Source of the DNA: Rapana venosa
Taxonomy: Eukaryota > Mollusca > Gastropoda > Neogastropoda > Muricidae
Direction: 5' to 3'
DNA length: 64,000 nucleotides
NCBI GenBank assembly: GCA_028751875.1
Contig: CM054144.1
Coordinates: forward strand, 17,396,044-17,460,043
The position numbers and the translations under genes are program-made. Of the stretch, positions 12,541 through 24,696 are shown in pieces (the first letter of the stretch is position 1; every line of letters starts with the position of its first letter). The notes under the pieces were generated by a model that saw nothing but the letters and a program-made list of their open reading frames with translations, had not been told where the DNA came from and ran no database searches.

Positions 12541-12915
12541 GGACGCTGTAGCCCGAGCGGTTAAAAGGCCGTTCGACTTCAATCCCATTGGTCTATTAAT
12601 CGTGGGTTCGAACCTCGGTGGCGTCTGGTGAATTCAGGGTGAGGATTTTTACGACCTCCCAGGTCAATTCAAGTGCAGACCTGCCAGTGCTTTTAAGTCC
12701 CGTTGTTGTGTAATAAACACATGCAGAAGATCAAATACTTATACACGTTAAAGATCCCGTAATTGATGTCAGCGTTTGGCGGGTTGCGGAAACCCGAATA
12801 TACCCAGCATACATCCCTGAAGTCGGAATGCGGCTACCTTCACGGTGGGCAAAAACGGTCGCATACGCGACCACCATTGGTAAATCTCGGAGCTCTGGAA
12901 CGAGAAAAATAACCA
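12541..12915 (+). mobile_element. tRNA-derived SINE, family 1, near full length
   Basis: The tRNA-like head has an A-box-like tagcccgagcggttaa near 12549 and a B box gggttcgaacc at 12604-12614. Next come a body containing cacgttaaagatcccg and a 3' part ending in an A-rich tail near ggaacgagaaaaa. Its body matches a second copy at 57.7 kb, and its 3' part matches a reverse-strand fragment at 19.2 kb. The layout resembles SINEs I associate with gastropod genomes. Family naming needs a repeat-library search. Confidence 0.85.
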
Positions 12916-13977
12916 ACCCCAAACTTTCCTTTTACTGCTTCTCATGCTGCCAGAATTACATCCACAGACTTGCGTCAGATAAAGTGTTAAGGGAGCTTCA
13001 CATCAGGTTTGATGTTTCCTGTGTTGGCAGCTAATTATAGCAGGTCTTCTTGCTGCATGTCTGAGGACACCTGGGGGAGGGGGGGGGGGGGGGGAGGAAT
13101 ATGGGGATGTAGTCGACGCTTGGTTCGAAAACAGACGTTGTGACGCCTGGTGTGAAACAGGCCTTAAGGAAATATTATGAGCAGACACAGGAGACAGACT
13201 GACAGACGGAGGGACGGAGAGGGTCTGTCTGATTAGACAGGTCGACGCCGTTGTTCAGTAAACACCCAACGTTCTCCAACTCACATTTCACAGCAAGTCG
13301 AAGATCGAGCCTACTTAAAACAACAGGACGAACGGGAAATGGAAACCCCGCAGCGGGAGCGAGCGAGCTAAACCAAGCACAGAAAAGGAAGGATGCTGGC
13401 AAAAGAACACAGTACAGAATAAACCAGCTAGGAGAAGGAGGAGAAAAAGAAGAAATAAAACGAGTGCTAGCAGCAAAATGCCCGCTGCTGGGAAAATGAG
13501 GCGGAGAAAAGAAAGCATAACAAAACAGGTCGTTAGAGTCCAGACTCGTATGTCTACTAAAGAGGTTCCCCACCCCTACTGCTGAAGGCAGCCCCCGGCA
13601 ATATTTTCCTTTCTCCCTGCGGTGAAGACAGGGCAAAAACATCAGGGAAACCTGACGCCGCTGATGACTTCTGCTGCCGACTGCTCGCTTGCTGTACTGC
13701 CGCACACTTTCCTTCTCTTTTAGAAAAGCAGCATATTTTTTTTATATAGCCATCATCACAGTGCAGTTTCTGTTGGACTCTTGGTTGGGTTCATGACGGG
13801 GAAAGAAGATGGATCTGCTGCAAAATGACTCATCTATATCATATTCATAAACAAAACAGATCCGAAACGAGTTGGATGAAGCAGGTTAAACGCCACAATC
13901 AATCAAAGGTGTCCACCAACATATTCCTCTTATCCTGGCAACGCTGGTTAAAATTGTAATGTGAATAGAACTATCAA

Positions 13978-14003
13978 CCCCCCCCCCCCCCCCCCCCCCC
14001 CCC
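13978..14003 (+). repeat. poly-C, 26 bases
   Basis: Uninterrupted C run. Confidence 0.95.
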
Positions 14004-14439
14004 ACCCCAAAAGAAAACCAAAACCAACAAAAACGATAGAGACGTAACATAAAAGAGAGAGGGAGAGAGAGGGGGGGGGGAGGGGGTGAGCGTTTTAGCA
14101 GTATCTGTAATCAATCTTTTTTTCTTTCCAAACTATCCCTTTGTAGATTTATAAAAATAAAAAAGCATACAGAATCTAGATCTAGACACTAGCGTTGTTT
14201 CTGAAAAGGTCATCACCAACCAACCATATTCCAAAACTTATGAAAACATATTAAAACACCATGTGCATAAACATGTATGTCCCATATTTACCCACATTTT
14301 TCAACATTTGAACTTTTTTTTTAAAGACTTAAAATTGAAATAAAAAAAGCGGCAAAACGCAGACAGATCGAGGCAGGGCTTTTAAAAGGAGGAAGGGCGA
14401 GGAGGAGGAGAGGAGAGAGAGCGAGGTTGGAGGAGTTTG

Positions 14440-14590
14440 CAAGTGGCTGGGTTTTAATCAGGCGTTTTATTGCTCATTAGCTAGTGTTTCCCGGCAAGCG
14501 TTTTGGACAGTTTTGTATCGGGTCGGGAGATAGCGGGGGAAAGAAAGTGAAAGGCAAGGGGGGTGGCAGGCAATTAAAACCCACACAGGG
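14440..14590. promoter_or_regulatory. candidate homeodomain-rich regulatory island
   Basis: Unique sequence between purine tracts, with ttttaatca at 14452, ttttattgc at 14465, tcattag at 14474 and caattaaaac at 14571. Clustered TAAT/TTAT cores suggest a homeodomain-bound element; this is motif evidence only. Confidence 0.25.
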
Positions 14591-14757
14591 GGGAGCAGAG
14601 CAGAGCAGAGTAGAGGGGAAGAAGCTCCATACCATACTACACCATACCGTACCACTCTTTGCACAAACTTCACCACAGTCGCCGGGCCGAGCACTTAAAA
14701 TACGTTAGTTCTTCTGGGATTCCAGCACTGGATGTCATGGAGGTGAAGTCAGCCCAG

Positions 14758-14761
<4 letters not shown>

Positions 14762-14856
<95 letters not shown>

Positions 14857-14874
14857 TGTAGGCAGGCAGGCAGA
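14762..14874 (+). repeat. (GA)n(CAGA)n(GGCA)n compound tract
   Basis: GA to 14834, six CAGA units, then ggcaggcaggcag. Confidence 0.97.
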
Positions 14875-15121
14875 GACAGAGAGAGCGGGGTGGGGTGGGG
14901 AGAAGGGTAGTGGGGGATGGGGAACCGGAGAACTGTAAAAAGTTGTTTGAAGGGGCGGAGGGAAAACTATTCCACTACAACAAAAACATACGAGGCCGGT
15001 TATCTTTTATAGGACGTTTTGTGGCCAGGGCGCGCTAGAACTGTCGTGGTTTGCTGGCTCACAATCTGCTGCTGGCCGAATGCTTGGGGGGAAAAAAACA
15101 ACCCAAAAACCCAACCCTCAA

Positions 15122-15147
15122 CCCCCCCCCCCCCCCCCCCCCCCCCC
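15122..15147 (+). repeat. poly-C, 26 bases
   Basis: Uninterrupted C run; another of 19 bases lies at 15363-15381. Confidence 0.95.
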
Positions 15148-15664
15148 AGCAAACCCCAAACCAGCGATGTTGGAAGGTTAGGGAGGCTCAAGACAGTTTC
15201 TTTCTGTCTACTACTGAGACTCATCCTTGTTAAGTGGGGCGCTGAACTAGAAGGAGCTGAACTAGAAGGACGTTTAGCTGTCGATGGTATCTGCCAGAAT
15301 ATCAGTGTGTCCGCATATGTAACGTAAACACTGGCGGACTTTCAAAGTGGAGAGGTTTTTGTCCCCCCCCCCCCCCCCCCCTTTTTTTTCTTCCCCTGCC
15401 CCACTCTCCTAAATGCCAATTGAGAAAAGTTTGGTATCCTTAGAGATCTTCGATTGGTTTATTTCTTTGATTATATTAAGAGTGTCAGCAGAATTATCCG
15501 ATTTAGAGAGCCCTTGAATATTATCTATGAATGATTTCTGCTCCCCCCCCCCCCTGCCCCCCCCTCCAAAAATCCCCTTCCGAATACCTGCACTAAACAG
15601 GCTTAAAAAAACCCCAGACTGGCTTTGAAAACACACACACGCGCGCGCGCACGCAAACACAGTT

Positions 15665-15898
15665 TTATTATTTATTCTTTTTTTTTTCGAGGATAAGGAA
15701 TAAACAATCATGTGCTTTTGTACATCAAGCCCCCGTGTGCATGTGGTTTGGTAAATTTTGTTATGCGTTCCCACCAGCACAAGTCGCCTACTCTTCCAAA
15801 AGGCGGAATAGGTTTTACGGTTGCCCAAGATGTCCAGCATGCGTTCGCACACGTACACGGAACATCGGTTTATAGTCTCGTCGGATGGACTTATTAAC
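15665..15898 (-). mobile_element. SINE family 2, 5'-truncated copy
   Basis: The reverse complement shares with the 28.8 kb element the words gactataaaccga, gtgtgcgaacgc, gaagagtaggc, ggtgggaac, acacgggg and the tail ccttatcctcga followed by A-rich sequence. The tRNA-like head is missing. Confidence 0.8.
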
Positions 15899-16641
15899 TT
15901 GTGTGCGTGCGTATATGTGAGAGAGAGAGAGGCAGACAGAGAGACAGAAAGTCACAGACAGCTAAAGAGATGCAAGTCAACCTAAACAGCTCACGCACTG
16001 GGACTGGAAAGAAAGAAACAAAACAAAACAAAATAAAAGGGAAAAACCGGACAAAGGAAGAAAGCGCTGCTGTAAAATTCATGACCGTTAGGAACGCCAG
16101 GACTGGAAGACAAGGATGAAAGTCGAAACATCCGCTGCCTAAAACCCTGGTGCCTGCAATAAGTGGCACTAAGTGAAGTGCCTTATAGCCCTGCCACTGC
16201 CTACACTCGGCCTTCACTACACCCAGCACCCCCGCCACAAAACCCCGGCAGAATCCATTACACCCACAGAATGGCAACACACTGAGTTACGCCCCCAGGT
16301 AAAGAGCCTAGCCTCCTTTCCTGCCTACTTACTTACCCCCCAATACGCCTTTCACTTAAGTTAATTCCTGATTAACGCAGAACGTTCCAAAAACGATTTA
16401 ATTCATTGTCTGTTGAGCTTAATTAAAAGAACAGATAGATCTTCTTCTTGCCTGTTGGTCATTTCGTGCAGTTCAGTCCATTTTCAAGTACAGGTAAGGT
16501 ATACGAGAGGGATTCATGAGGAAAGTCGTTATTTCCTTTTCGCAACAGTCGAAAGCTAAAATGAACGCTTGGTTTGTGTTTTTATTATAGGAAACTCCAA
16601 AACATTATGCCATCCAATGGCAATGGCAACGACGATGGCTA

Positions 16642-16703
16642 TTTACTACTAATACTACGCATGTGTGTGAACTTTACTACTAATACTACGCACGTGTGTG
16701 AAC
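16642..16703 (+). repeat. 31-bp tandem duplication
   Basis: Two copies at 16642 and 16673 begin tttactactaatactacgc and differ at one base (gcatgtg versus gcacgtg). Confidence 0.95.
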
Positions 16704-18017
16704 CTAAGTATGAAGGACAACGGCAAAGTTTAGTTTATAGGTTCGTTAATTTTTTTTTCTTGATGTTCTGACTTTATACACCATATACATGTCTACCAAC
16801 TTGTTCTGCTCTATGGATACAGACTGATATGGCCTAGGGGTCAACTGTCCAACTCGTTCCTAGGAGTTTATTATTCTCTTATTTGGAGGATGGAGGGCGT
16901 TTTTGGTCTCTTTTTTCTCTTGGAAAAGTGGGGTTTTTTTCGTGTGCTTTTCAGCATTCGTAGTGCAGGTGAAATATCGCAGCAGTCTCTCAAAAAGGAC
17001 AATATTATGACCTTTCTATACTCTAACTTATTAGCAAATGTACAGGCAATCAATTTTTTGTTTTGTTTTTTTGCAACAAGTATTCCCCCCCCCCCCCTCC
17101 CCTTCCAGTCTCATCTTCAATGACTTCATACAGCCATACACACAGCCGCACGTACTTAATCATAGCTTCATACAGCCCTATATACAGCCCTACAATACTT
17201 CATGCAGACAGCTCTACACAGCTCATCTCTATCCCCACCTGACAACTCGAAGCCAAACCCAGAGTCTGTCATACCTCAGAGCCTGTTATATGACCCAAGA
17301 AGCTACTAAAAATCTGGCCGCTGTTATCTCACCAGCCACAAGCGGCCCTGCACTTCCTGGACCCATAAACATCCTGGTGTAAGCCACTTCAACTAAACAA
17401 TTTGAAGAATAAGATCCTAAAATCTGGATTGAAAGTTCAGTCCATGGACACCAGCTCAGCAGTTGTTGTTATTGGGCGTTCTCAGGCATAACACCCTGAA
17501 GGGCATCCAGAACAATACGCACTCTGACTCACTTACCGCAAATGGAAATCACTGTAATAAGACCATAAGTACACAATGGATGAGAGAATTTCGCGCGTAT
17601 GGCTTTTTTTCAAGTACTTCGCAAAATAGGCAGCCACGCCAAGACTTCAGAGAATTTCTAAGCGTCCGACAACTGCAGTTTAAGAGGAAGAAAGTAATTT
17701 TGCTGGTATGCTCAGGGAAACGTGTTTTGGAAGAGGTTATTTTGCTTAAGTTTTTTCGCGAAAACACTCCCGAGTTCAAATCGGCTAGCCTGTGGCGAGT
17801 GTGTGTGTGTGTGTGTGTGTGACCAGCTCCGTTTCTGCACCGCAGTATTTTGACTACGTGGTGGTAAGGTAAAAACAAAACAACAAAACAAAACAGCCCC
17901 CCACCTAATAGCACTGCCGATGCCTGGGCAGGCCCGCTGCGCCGTCCTGTCTGGAGGCTAACTAGGTCTTTGATCACAAGACAATCTCCCGCTTCTCTTT
18001 CTTCTCCTCCGCCACTG

Positions 18018-18021
18018 CTCA

Positions 18022-18053
<32 letters not shown>

Positions 18054-18096
18054 CTCTCTCTCTCTCTGTGGCTTGCCTGTCCATCCGCGCGCACGC

Positions 18097-18129
<33 letters not shown>

Positions 18130-18145
18130 TGTGTGCGTGCGCGCT
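18018..18145 (+). repeat. (CT)n and (TG)n tracts
   Basis: CT-rich at 18018-18067 and TG at 18099-18136, separated by a short unique spacer. Confidence 0.95.
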
Positions 18146-18265
18146 TTATCAGATCGTTCTATCATTCAATACTATTCTTTGACTAGTCTAGCGCTTGTCC
18201 TTGTCTTTTCCCTATCCCCGTAGCCTATCTATCTATTGGCTTCCCCATCCCAACTCCATTCCTCT

Positions 18266-18337
18266 CCCCCCCCCCCCCCCCCCCCCCCCCCAAATCTCTC
18301 TCTCTCTCACACCCCCCCCCCCCTCCCCTCCCCCCCC
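18266..18337 (+). repeat. poly-C and CT-rich tract
   Basis: 26 C at 18266-18291, then ctctctctc and further C runs. Confidence 0.95.
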
Positions 18338-19204
18338 TTGCTGAAGCTGCGTTGTGGTGGGCCAGTAGTAGGCTACAGATCAAAGGAAGGGAGGTCCAGA
18401 GCCAGGGAGCCTAAGGAAGAGAACCAGCCTACACTAGGCCTAATCCCCAGCTAAGCGGAGACGGGAGGCTGCTCAGCTCGGCCCAGGCTGGGTGGCGCCG
18501 GGAAGCGGCGCCGTCCACAGCCTTTCTTCACGCCGCGTTACCCCCCAGCCTCCTCCGCCCCTCAAACCACGCGTGCACAAGGCTACCATGAACCTATCCG
18601 TGCTGGCCAGGATAAACAGTATCACGTTATTTACCATCATCGTCCATAGACAAAGACAGAAGAAACAGCGGGAGGGAGGGTAAGAACAAAAAAAAAACCC
18701 CTTTGCAAAACCCAATACAACAACAATTTATGAACAGATGGCGCAAGGCTGTCTGTAAAGCAAAAAAGAAGAAGAAGAAAGTAATATGGTGCAGATAATA
18801 ATTATGAGGACTGTGCTATAGATAATTGAGACCTGTCTGAGATGTTGTATAGTGATGGAGTGAATTATGTCAATGAATTATAATAGTCTGAAGTCCAGCA
18901 AGACCTTTCTCCATGAATATCTTTTATTTTATTTTATAAAACAGACAAAAACGAACTTATCTAACCGTTTTAAAAAAACCTTTAAATCCCCATTTTGTTT
19001 ATATTTTCTTTGTGCTTAAAAACAATTATAATAGCCTCCTACTTCCTTATTTCCACAACTTGACTCTGGCTTACTGTTTTCTCGGCGTCTTTTCCTTTTT
19101 GTTGTAAATCTTATATTAGCAACTCCGTTTTTGTTTTGGATTTTCCTTCTTTCCCGGAGATAACGGCATGTCAAGATAATGTCAAACTGTGATAAACTTG
19201 TGGT

Positions 19205-19297
19205 TCCTCAGCTAGAGCTCCAAGGATCATTAATGGTGAGATTTTGCGTATATGCGACTGCTTACCCACCAGTAAGGTAGCCACATTCAGACTTCAG
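19205..19297 (-). mobile_element. SINE family 1, 5'-truncated 3' fragment
   Basis: The reverse complement aligns with the last part of the 12.5 kb copy. Shared landmarks are tgaagtc-gaatg-ggctacctt, ggtggg, a cgcata run and a terminal ggagctct. The tRNA head is absent, as expected of 5'-truncated retroposition. Confidence 0.75.
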
Positions 19298-19513
19298 ATC
19301 AACTTGGGATAAAATGTAAACAGAATTTTCTCAGACCAATATTTTTCTTTGTTCTTCAATTAAAAAAAAAAAGAACTCGGCATGCATGCAAACTTGTTTT
19401 CCAAAGAAAATTTTGTTTACATTTTTTTCTGGCGTATCATCAGCACGTCAGTTTTGTGTGTGTGCTTCTCTAAAAATAAAATTAGTATTGTTTTGCTCTC
19501 CCCCTCCTCTCCC

Positions 19514-19515
<2 letters not shown>

Positions 19516-19583
<68 letters not shown>
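19516..19583 (+). repeat. (TG)n microsatellite, about 34 units
   Basis: Pure TG run. Confidence 0.97.
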
Positions 19584-19587
<4 letters not shown>

Positions 19588-19897
19588 GAATATATATCGG
19601 CAAACAAATATTCATTTATGTGCTTTATACTTTTTATAGATGACTATTTACTCAACCTTGCCATGAAAACTGATGCTTTGGGCAAACTACATACCGCTTT
19701 TCCATCTTCTACTACAGACCCCGTTTCAGGCCTTTCCTGCCTTCCTTCCTTCCTTCGGCAGACAGTGGCAAGAAATGGCAGATGATCTGATTACAGGTCT
19801 ATCATTGTTTTCATGCCATAACTAACATGACATCATGGCGGCTGGCACATATATTTATGCAAGTGACGAAATCATCACCGCTATTATGCGGTTTGTT

Positions 19898-19955
19898 GGG
19901 GGGGGGAAGGGGGGGGGGGGGGGGGGGAGGGAGGGGGGGGGGGGGAGGGAGGGAG
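19898..19955 (+). repeat. G-tract cluster
   Basis: Several long G runs separated by single or double A; strong potential for G-quadruplex structure. Confidence 0.95.
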
Positions 19956-20053
19956 ATAGAGAGAAGAGTTTTATATACTGCCACGGTGAAGACAGATACT
20001 TTATGTTCAATCTTCCTGAAGTCGATTTAGCTATAAGGCAACTGGCATTTATT

Positions 20054-20054
<1 letters not shown>

Positions 20055-20084
<30 letters not shown>
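20055..20084 (+). repeat. poly-C, 30 bases
   Basis: Uninterrupted C run 100 bp from the G cluster at 19.9 kb; the two are complementary. Confidence 0.95.
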
Positions 20085-20087
<3 letters not shown>

Positions 20088-20562
20088 TATTGTTTGTTTC
20101 TTCCCATTTTAAAAACAAACTTTCTAACATCAACTCTAAGTTCTTCCCTGAGCAGTACTACAGTAGTCAGCCATTTTTCGTGGATGAGAGGAGGAAAACA
20201 TGGATACTGTCAGTGACGTCACAAATGTACCAGACACCAGAAGGATTGAACATATACCATGAAAAGAGTGCAAGTGAAGCAAAAAGAGGAAAAGAAGGGG
20301 GAAGGCTTGTGGAAGGGGGGGGGGGGGGCAAATGGTACAGATGCAGCAAGACTTGAGCTAATCAAGTGTCAACCCAAACAGAGACTGAGGACTACAGGGC
20401 GCCTCCCAGCTCTACATGAGAGCCCCGCTCCCAAAACACACACGGACTGTAGGCGCTACTATAGCTATACATGGTCCACCTCCACACAAACATACATACA
20501 CTACCAATACAACCAGCCCATGAATTAACAGACCTTGAGAGAGAGTAGGGAGAGAGGAGGAG

Positions 20563-20570
20563 AAGAGGAG

Positions 20571-20605
<35 letters not shown>

Positions 20606-20615
20606 GGGGGGGGGG
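20563..20615 (+). repeat. (GA)n followed by poly-G
   Basis: GA units to 20594, then about 21 G. Confidence 0.95.
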
Positions 20616-20707
20616 CCTTGGAGGGAGGTAATTGCCTCACTCCTAGTAGGGTTGTAGCAGTGTGTAGTGTCTTGGTTTTTTTTGTTCCTTTAGCCTCCCT
20701 CAACCCT

Positions 20708-20759
20708 CCCTTTTCCACTTCTTGTTTTGTTCTCCCTTTTCCACTTCTTGTTTTGTTCT
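20708..20759 (+). repeat. 26-bp exact tandem duplication
   Basis: cccttttccacttcttgttt plus six further bases occurs twice back to back, starting at 20708 and 20734. Confidence 0.97.
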
Positions 20760-20810
20760 TTTTCAAAAGACGCTTGACAATGACTGCAGTAAGAAGCTAC
20801 ATACAAGTGT

Positions 20811-20812
<2 letters not shown>

Positions 20813-20858
<46 letters not shown>

Positions 20859-20945
20859 GTGTGTGTGTGGGGAGAGAGAGGGAGGGAGGGGGGGGGGGGG
20901 AGAGAGACAGATACAGAGACAGCAGACAGACAGACACACACACAC
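20813..20945 (+). repeat. (TG)n, poly-G, (GACA)n and (CA)n compound tract
   Basis: TG to about 20869, a gggagggagg run with 13 G, then cagacagacag and cacaca. Confidence 0.95.
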
Positions 20946-21030
20946 AGAGAACTCAAATATCGATTATTTCTTTCACAAAAAAGGGCAAAGTCTCACAAAT
21001 GGCAGAAGTGATCAAACTTATAAGAACTAA

Positions 21031-21033
<3 letters not shown>

Positions 21034-21063
<30 letters not shown>
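21034..21063 (+). repeat. poly-G, 30 bases
   Basis: Uninterrupted G run. Confidence 0.95.
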
Positions 21064-21064
<1 letters not shown>

Positions 21065-21278
21065 GTTCATTTGTATCCAGAATCAACAGTTACAAGAACT
21101 GTGACAGGGCACCCTGAAGTCTATATTTTGAAAAAGGTAAAACAAAACCTTTCCAGAAATAAACAGCTAAAAAAATTTTTTTTTAGCACATCATAATAAT
21201 TATAAGAGTAGTCGAGAGTGAATGGGGTCTATCAGAAAAATAGGCCATGTACTATAATATTTTACTGGGATACAGGGA

Positions 21279-21362
21279 CAGAGAGAGAGAGAGAGACAGA
21301 GAGAGAGAGAGAGACAGAGAGAGAGTGAGAGACAGATGGAGAGACAGACAGACAGACAGAGA
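21279..21362 (+). repeat. (GA)n/(GACA)n tract
   Basis: GA units interrupted by GACA. Confidence 0.95.
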
Positions 21363-22460
21363 GAACTCAGAACTCAGAAATTTAATGTATGTCAGCCTTA
21401 GGCCATAATACATGGTTGGCGTAGAAGAATTGACAATGCCACAGAGTGGGCAAAAACCGGATAACATACACAATACCAAGCTCACTTTCAGTGAAAGAAA
21501 TAATGAAGACAATGCACAAATACATAAAAATACATATGTATCAAATACAATTCACTATTTTGATCTAAGTGTACCATCCTTATGGACAGAGAGACAGAGA
21601 GAGACAGAGAGAGAGAGAGCACTCATGATTTTAACTTTAAGGCCACCGGTCTGTATTCGTACGAGAGGGTAGACATTTTGACAAAAGAAACTGCAAACAA
21701 AACAGTACAAGTATAAACAATGTTGGCATTATCAAGAGTGACTTTCCAAAGAAACGTTAAGTTCAACTTTTTGTACACGAACTATACTTAACAAAATCCT
21801 TGGGCTTTCAGAGCACAGAATATAATATATACGTACCCAAATGTCTCAACTGGCAAAACACTTTCACTTTTCAAAATAGTTTGAAGGCGTTGCTCATAAA
21901 ATTTTGCATCAGTGAAGTATTTTGAGACAGACAGACAGACAGACACACACACACACCACGCGCGCGCGCGCGCTCGCGCGCGGACAAACCGCCATACAAC
22001 CAAACATATTTAGTTTTCTCTGCCCTAGTGTTACATTATGTAGAGTTTTTACTTCTGTATTTTGCCTAGCCTGCATGCCTGTAGGCAGGGTGGTAGTGGC
22101 GGGGCGGTGTAGTGTAGTGGAGTGGAGTATAGTGTGGGATGTGCAGCATGCCTGTAGGCAGTGAGTGGCGTGTGTCAAGATGCTTATTTTCTGAGCCAAT
22201 TGAGCACACGTCGGCCTGGAATTCATGGCACCCGGGCTGCTGCCGTCCCCCTTCTTCTTTCTCTCTTATTTTTCCTTCTCTTCTCCGTTGGGAAGAGAAG
22301 CCAGACAGGTCTTGAAACCAGGTCTCTATCCTCTTTGTTGGCTTTTCAAGTCTTTTTGTCGTTGTTGTTGTTGTATGCCCTCATTCGTGTAGTACGCCAG
22401 TGCATGCAAACACACAAGAGTTCGTATGCACGCACATGCGTTTGTAGATGAACGTACGCA

Positions 22461-22481
22461 CACAGACACAGACAGACAGAC

Positions 22482-22574
<93 letters not shown>
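22461..22574 (+). repeat. (CAGA)n(CA)n compound microsatellite
   Basis: About 18 CAGA units, then about 20 CA units; it lies 60 bp before the 29-bp minisatellite. Confidence 0.97.
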
Positions 22575-22578
<4 letters not shown>

Positions 22579-22634
22579 TTCGTCAACGATCATAAACATA
22601 CTTAAGAAAGCAAGTTAAGAAATGTTTTCTGGAG

Positions 22635-22933
22635 GGACAATCCCTTGTCTGTGATCTACTGTTGGACAATCCGTTGTTTCTGATCTACTGTTGGACAATC
22701 CGTTGTTTCTGATCTACTGTTGGACAATCCGTTGTTTCTGATCTACTGTTGGACAATCCGTTGTTTCTGATCTACTGTTGGACAATCCGTTGTTTCTGAT
22801 CTACTGTTGGACAATCCGTTGTTTCTGATCTACTGTTGGACAATCCGTTGTTTCTAGTCTACTGTTGAACAATCCGTTGTTTCTGATCTACTGTTGAACA
22901 ATCCGTTGTTTCTAGTCTACTGATAAACAATCT
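22635..22933 (+). repeat. 29-bp minisatellite, 10 units plus a partial
   Basis: Units begin at 22635 and recur every 29 bases with the core ggacaatccgttgtttctga followed by tctactgtt. Six central units are identical, while edge units carry substitutions (ggac to gaac, tgatct to tagtct). This edge decay is typical of arrays homogenised in the centre. Confidence 0.97.
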
Positions 22934-24001
22934 AAATCCTAAAAGGCAACACAATATCAACAGCGTTCAATGAACTAGACTATTACTGATGTACAGACTT
23001 GAACTGATCACCCTTTCCCACCTAATAAGCAGAATTATTCGTTTATTGTGAGAAAACACACTCACGTACACAGAAAGGCAGTAACAGAACCAGATGCGTG
23101 TGCACACTCAGATCACAGTGAGATATTAACAAAACCTTTCAACTTCAATGAAAGCTAACATTACAATGAATAAGTTGAAAGCTGACTACATGATGGGAGG
23201 CTAATGTTTGTAAAAACAAAACAAAAACATCAACAGAAACAAAACAGCTGATTTTATGTCCAACAAATTGGAAGGACTAATTCACACATGACAAATTATC
23301 AGCGGAAACACTCTTTTGCTTAGTTCAGGAAAGTCACATTATTTCTACCACAGAATATCAGACTTGTTTATTAACACTTCCCTCTTGTTTCATCTACCTC
23401 GAAATCGGTTTCTCCATTCTTTTTTAATTTTTTTAAATGGAAATTAAAAGCGACACTTCTTGTTTCTGCAATGGAAGAGTTTACAGAAAACAACTGAGTG
23501 ATAATAGAGCATGGTTATGTACATTATCACCCCCCAAAAAAAACAAAAACACCCCAAACAACAACAACAACCAAACTCAAACAAACAACAACAAAAAAAA
23601 CCCTTCAACACCCCCTCCCTCCACAACAACAACAAAACCCATACACACAACAAAAATCAAAGTCTAAACACAATAACACACAAGAGAGTGTGTGTAATAC
23701 CGAGGGAGGATCAAGGCCAGTGGGCGATGGAAGCACTTAATAAATAACAAATACAGCTGACGTTTCGTTTCTTTCTTTGTGCCATAATAGCCACAATGAG
23801 GAAGATTAGGCCGATTGCCTACATTTGAAACGTGGACGAAAACATAGTGCCGAGCGCTGGCTTGTTCAAGCCGAATGGAAGGGGTACGAAGTGGAATGCT
23901 AGGCTCTCACTCTGCGACAACTTGCCGGCAGATTTACGATGTGCGCGGCTTTTGTTTCCACCAGCCGGAACAAGCAACTGCACGTGCTCCATCACAAATC
24001 G

Positions 24002-24215
24002 TCTGTGGCCCCTGTTGCTGTCCTGGCGTCGACATGTACGCCATACTTTCATCTCTCTATCTATTACATCGCGAATTCATTAACATTGGTGGGGTTGGTT
24101 GGGGTCTTTATCTGTCGCCCCTGTTGCTGTCCTGGCGTCGAAATGTATACCATACTGCCATCTACCTATATGATTATTACATCGCAAATTGATTAACACT
24201 GGTGGGGTTTAGGTC
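24002..24215 (+). repeat. 109-bp tandem duplication
   Basis: The word gcccctgttgctgtcctggc recurs 109 bases apart. Each unit then carries a gtcgacatgta-like stretch, attacatcgc and ggtggggtt. The copies differ at scattered positions. Confidence 0.9.
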
Positions 24216-24566
24216 TTTTATGTTCTTGTCTGCATTTCTTCTCTATTACAAGCTGTTTTCAAAATCTGTAATGACAATTCATCACTTTTTTTCAAACCGA
24301 GCAACACCTCCTCGGCTGCTTGTTGATGTTATTGTGGCTACTACTGCTGCAATTATTATTATTGTTGTTTTTTTCTAACCCAGCATATATAATGCACCCG
24401 AGGATATGACACAAAAGGGACGTTTCGCCGTCTTCACGCTTGCAATTAATTGGGATTAACTTACTTTTAAAAACAAATGCCAGTAGGCTGTCCCTGCTCC
24501 TTTACTGTTACATATTTCCAAGTAGTGAAGCCTTGGCTGTACAGACACCATCCCACCCATCAGCAC

Positions 24567-24568
<2 letters not shown>

Positions 24569-24639
<71 letters not shown>

Positions 24640-24641
24640 TG

Positions 24642-24676
<35 letters not shown>

Positions 24677-24696
24677 GGGGGGGAGGAGGGGGGGGA
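24569..24696 (+). repeat. (TG)n followed by poly-G
   Basis: More than 50 TG units with two interruptions, then G-rich sequence. Confidence 0.97.

Larger units (their letters stand above)
10001..22000. other. non-coding stretch, repeats and SINEs
   Basis: No recognisable exon. It holds SINE copies at 12.5, 15.7 and 19.2 kb, many GA, GT and poly-C/G tracts, and unique GC-rich islands around 11.0-11.4, 11.95-12.05, 14.4-14.6 and 18.4-18.6 kb. The longest non-repeat frame, 13175-13705 (-), has no domain I recognise and looks compositional. Confidence 0.65.

Noticed and set aside
22635..22933. CRISPR-like array
   Set aside because: Units are contiguous 29-bp tandem copies without unique spacers; this is a minisatellite in a eukaryotic genome.
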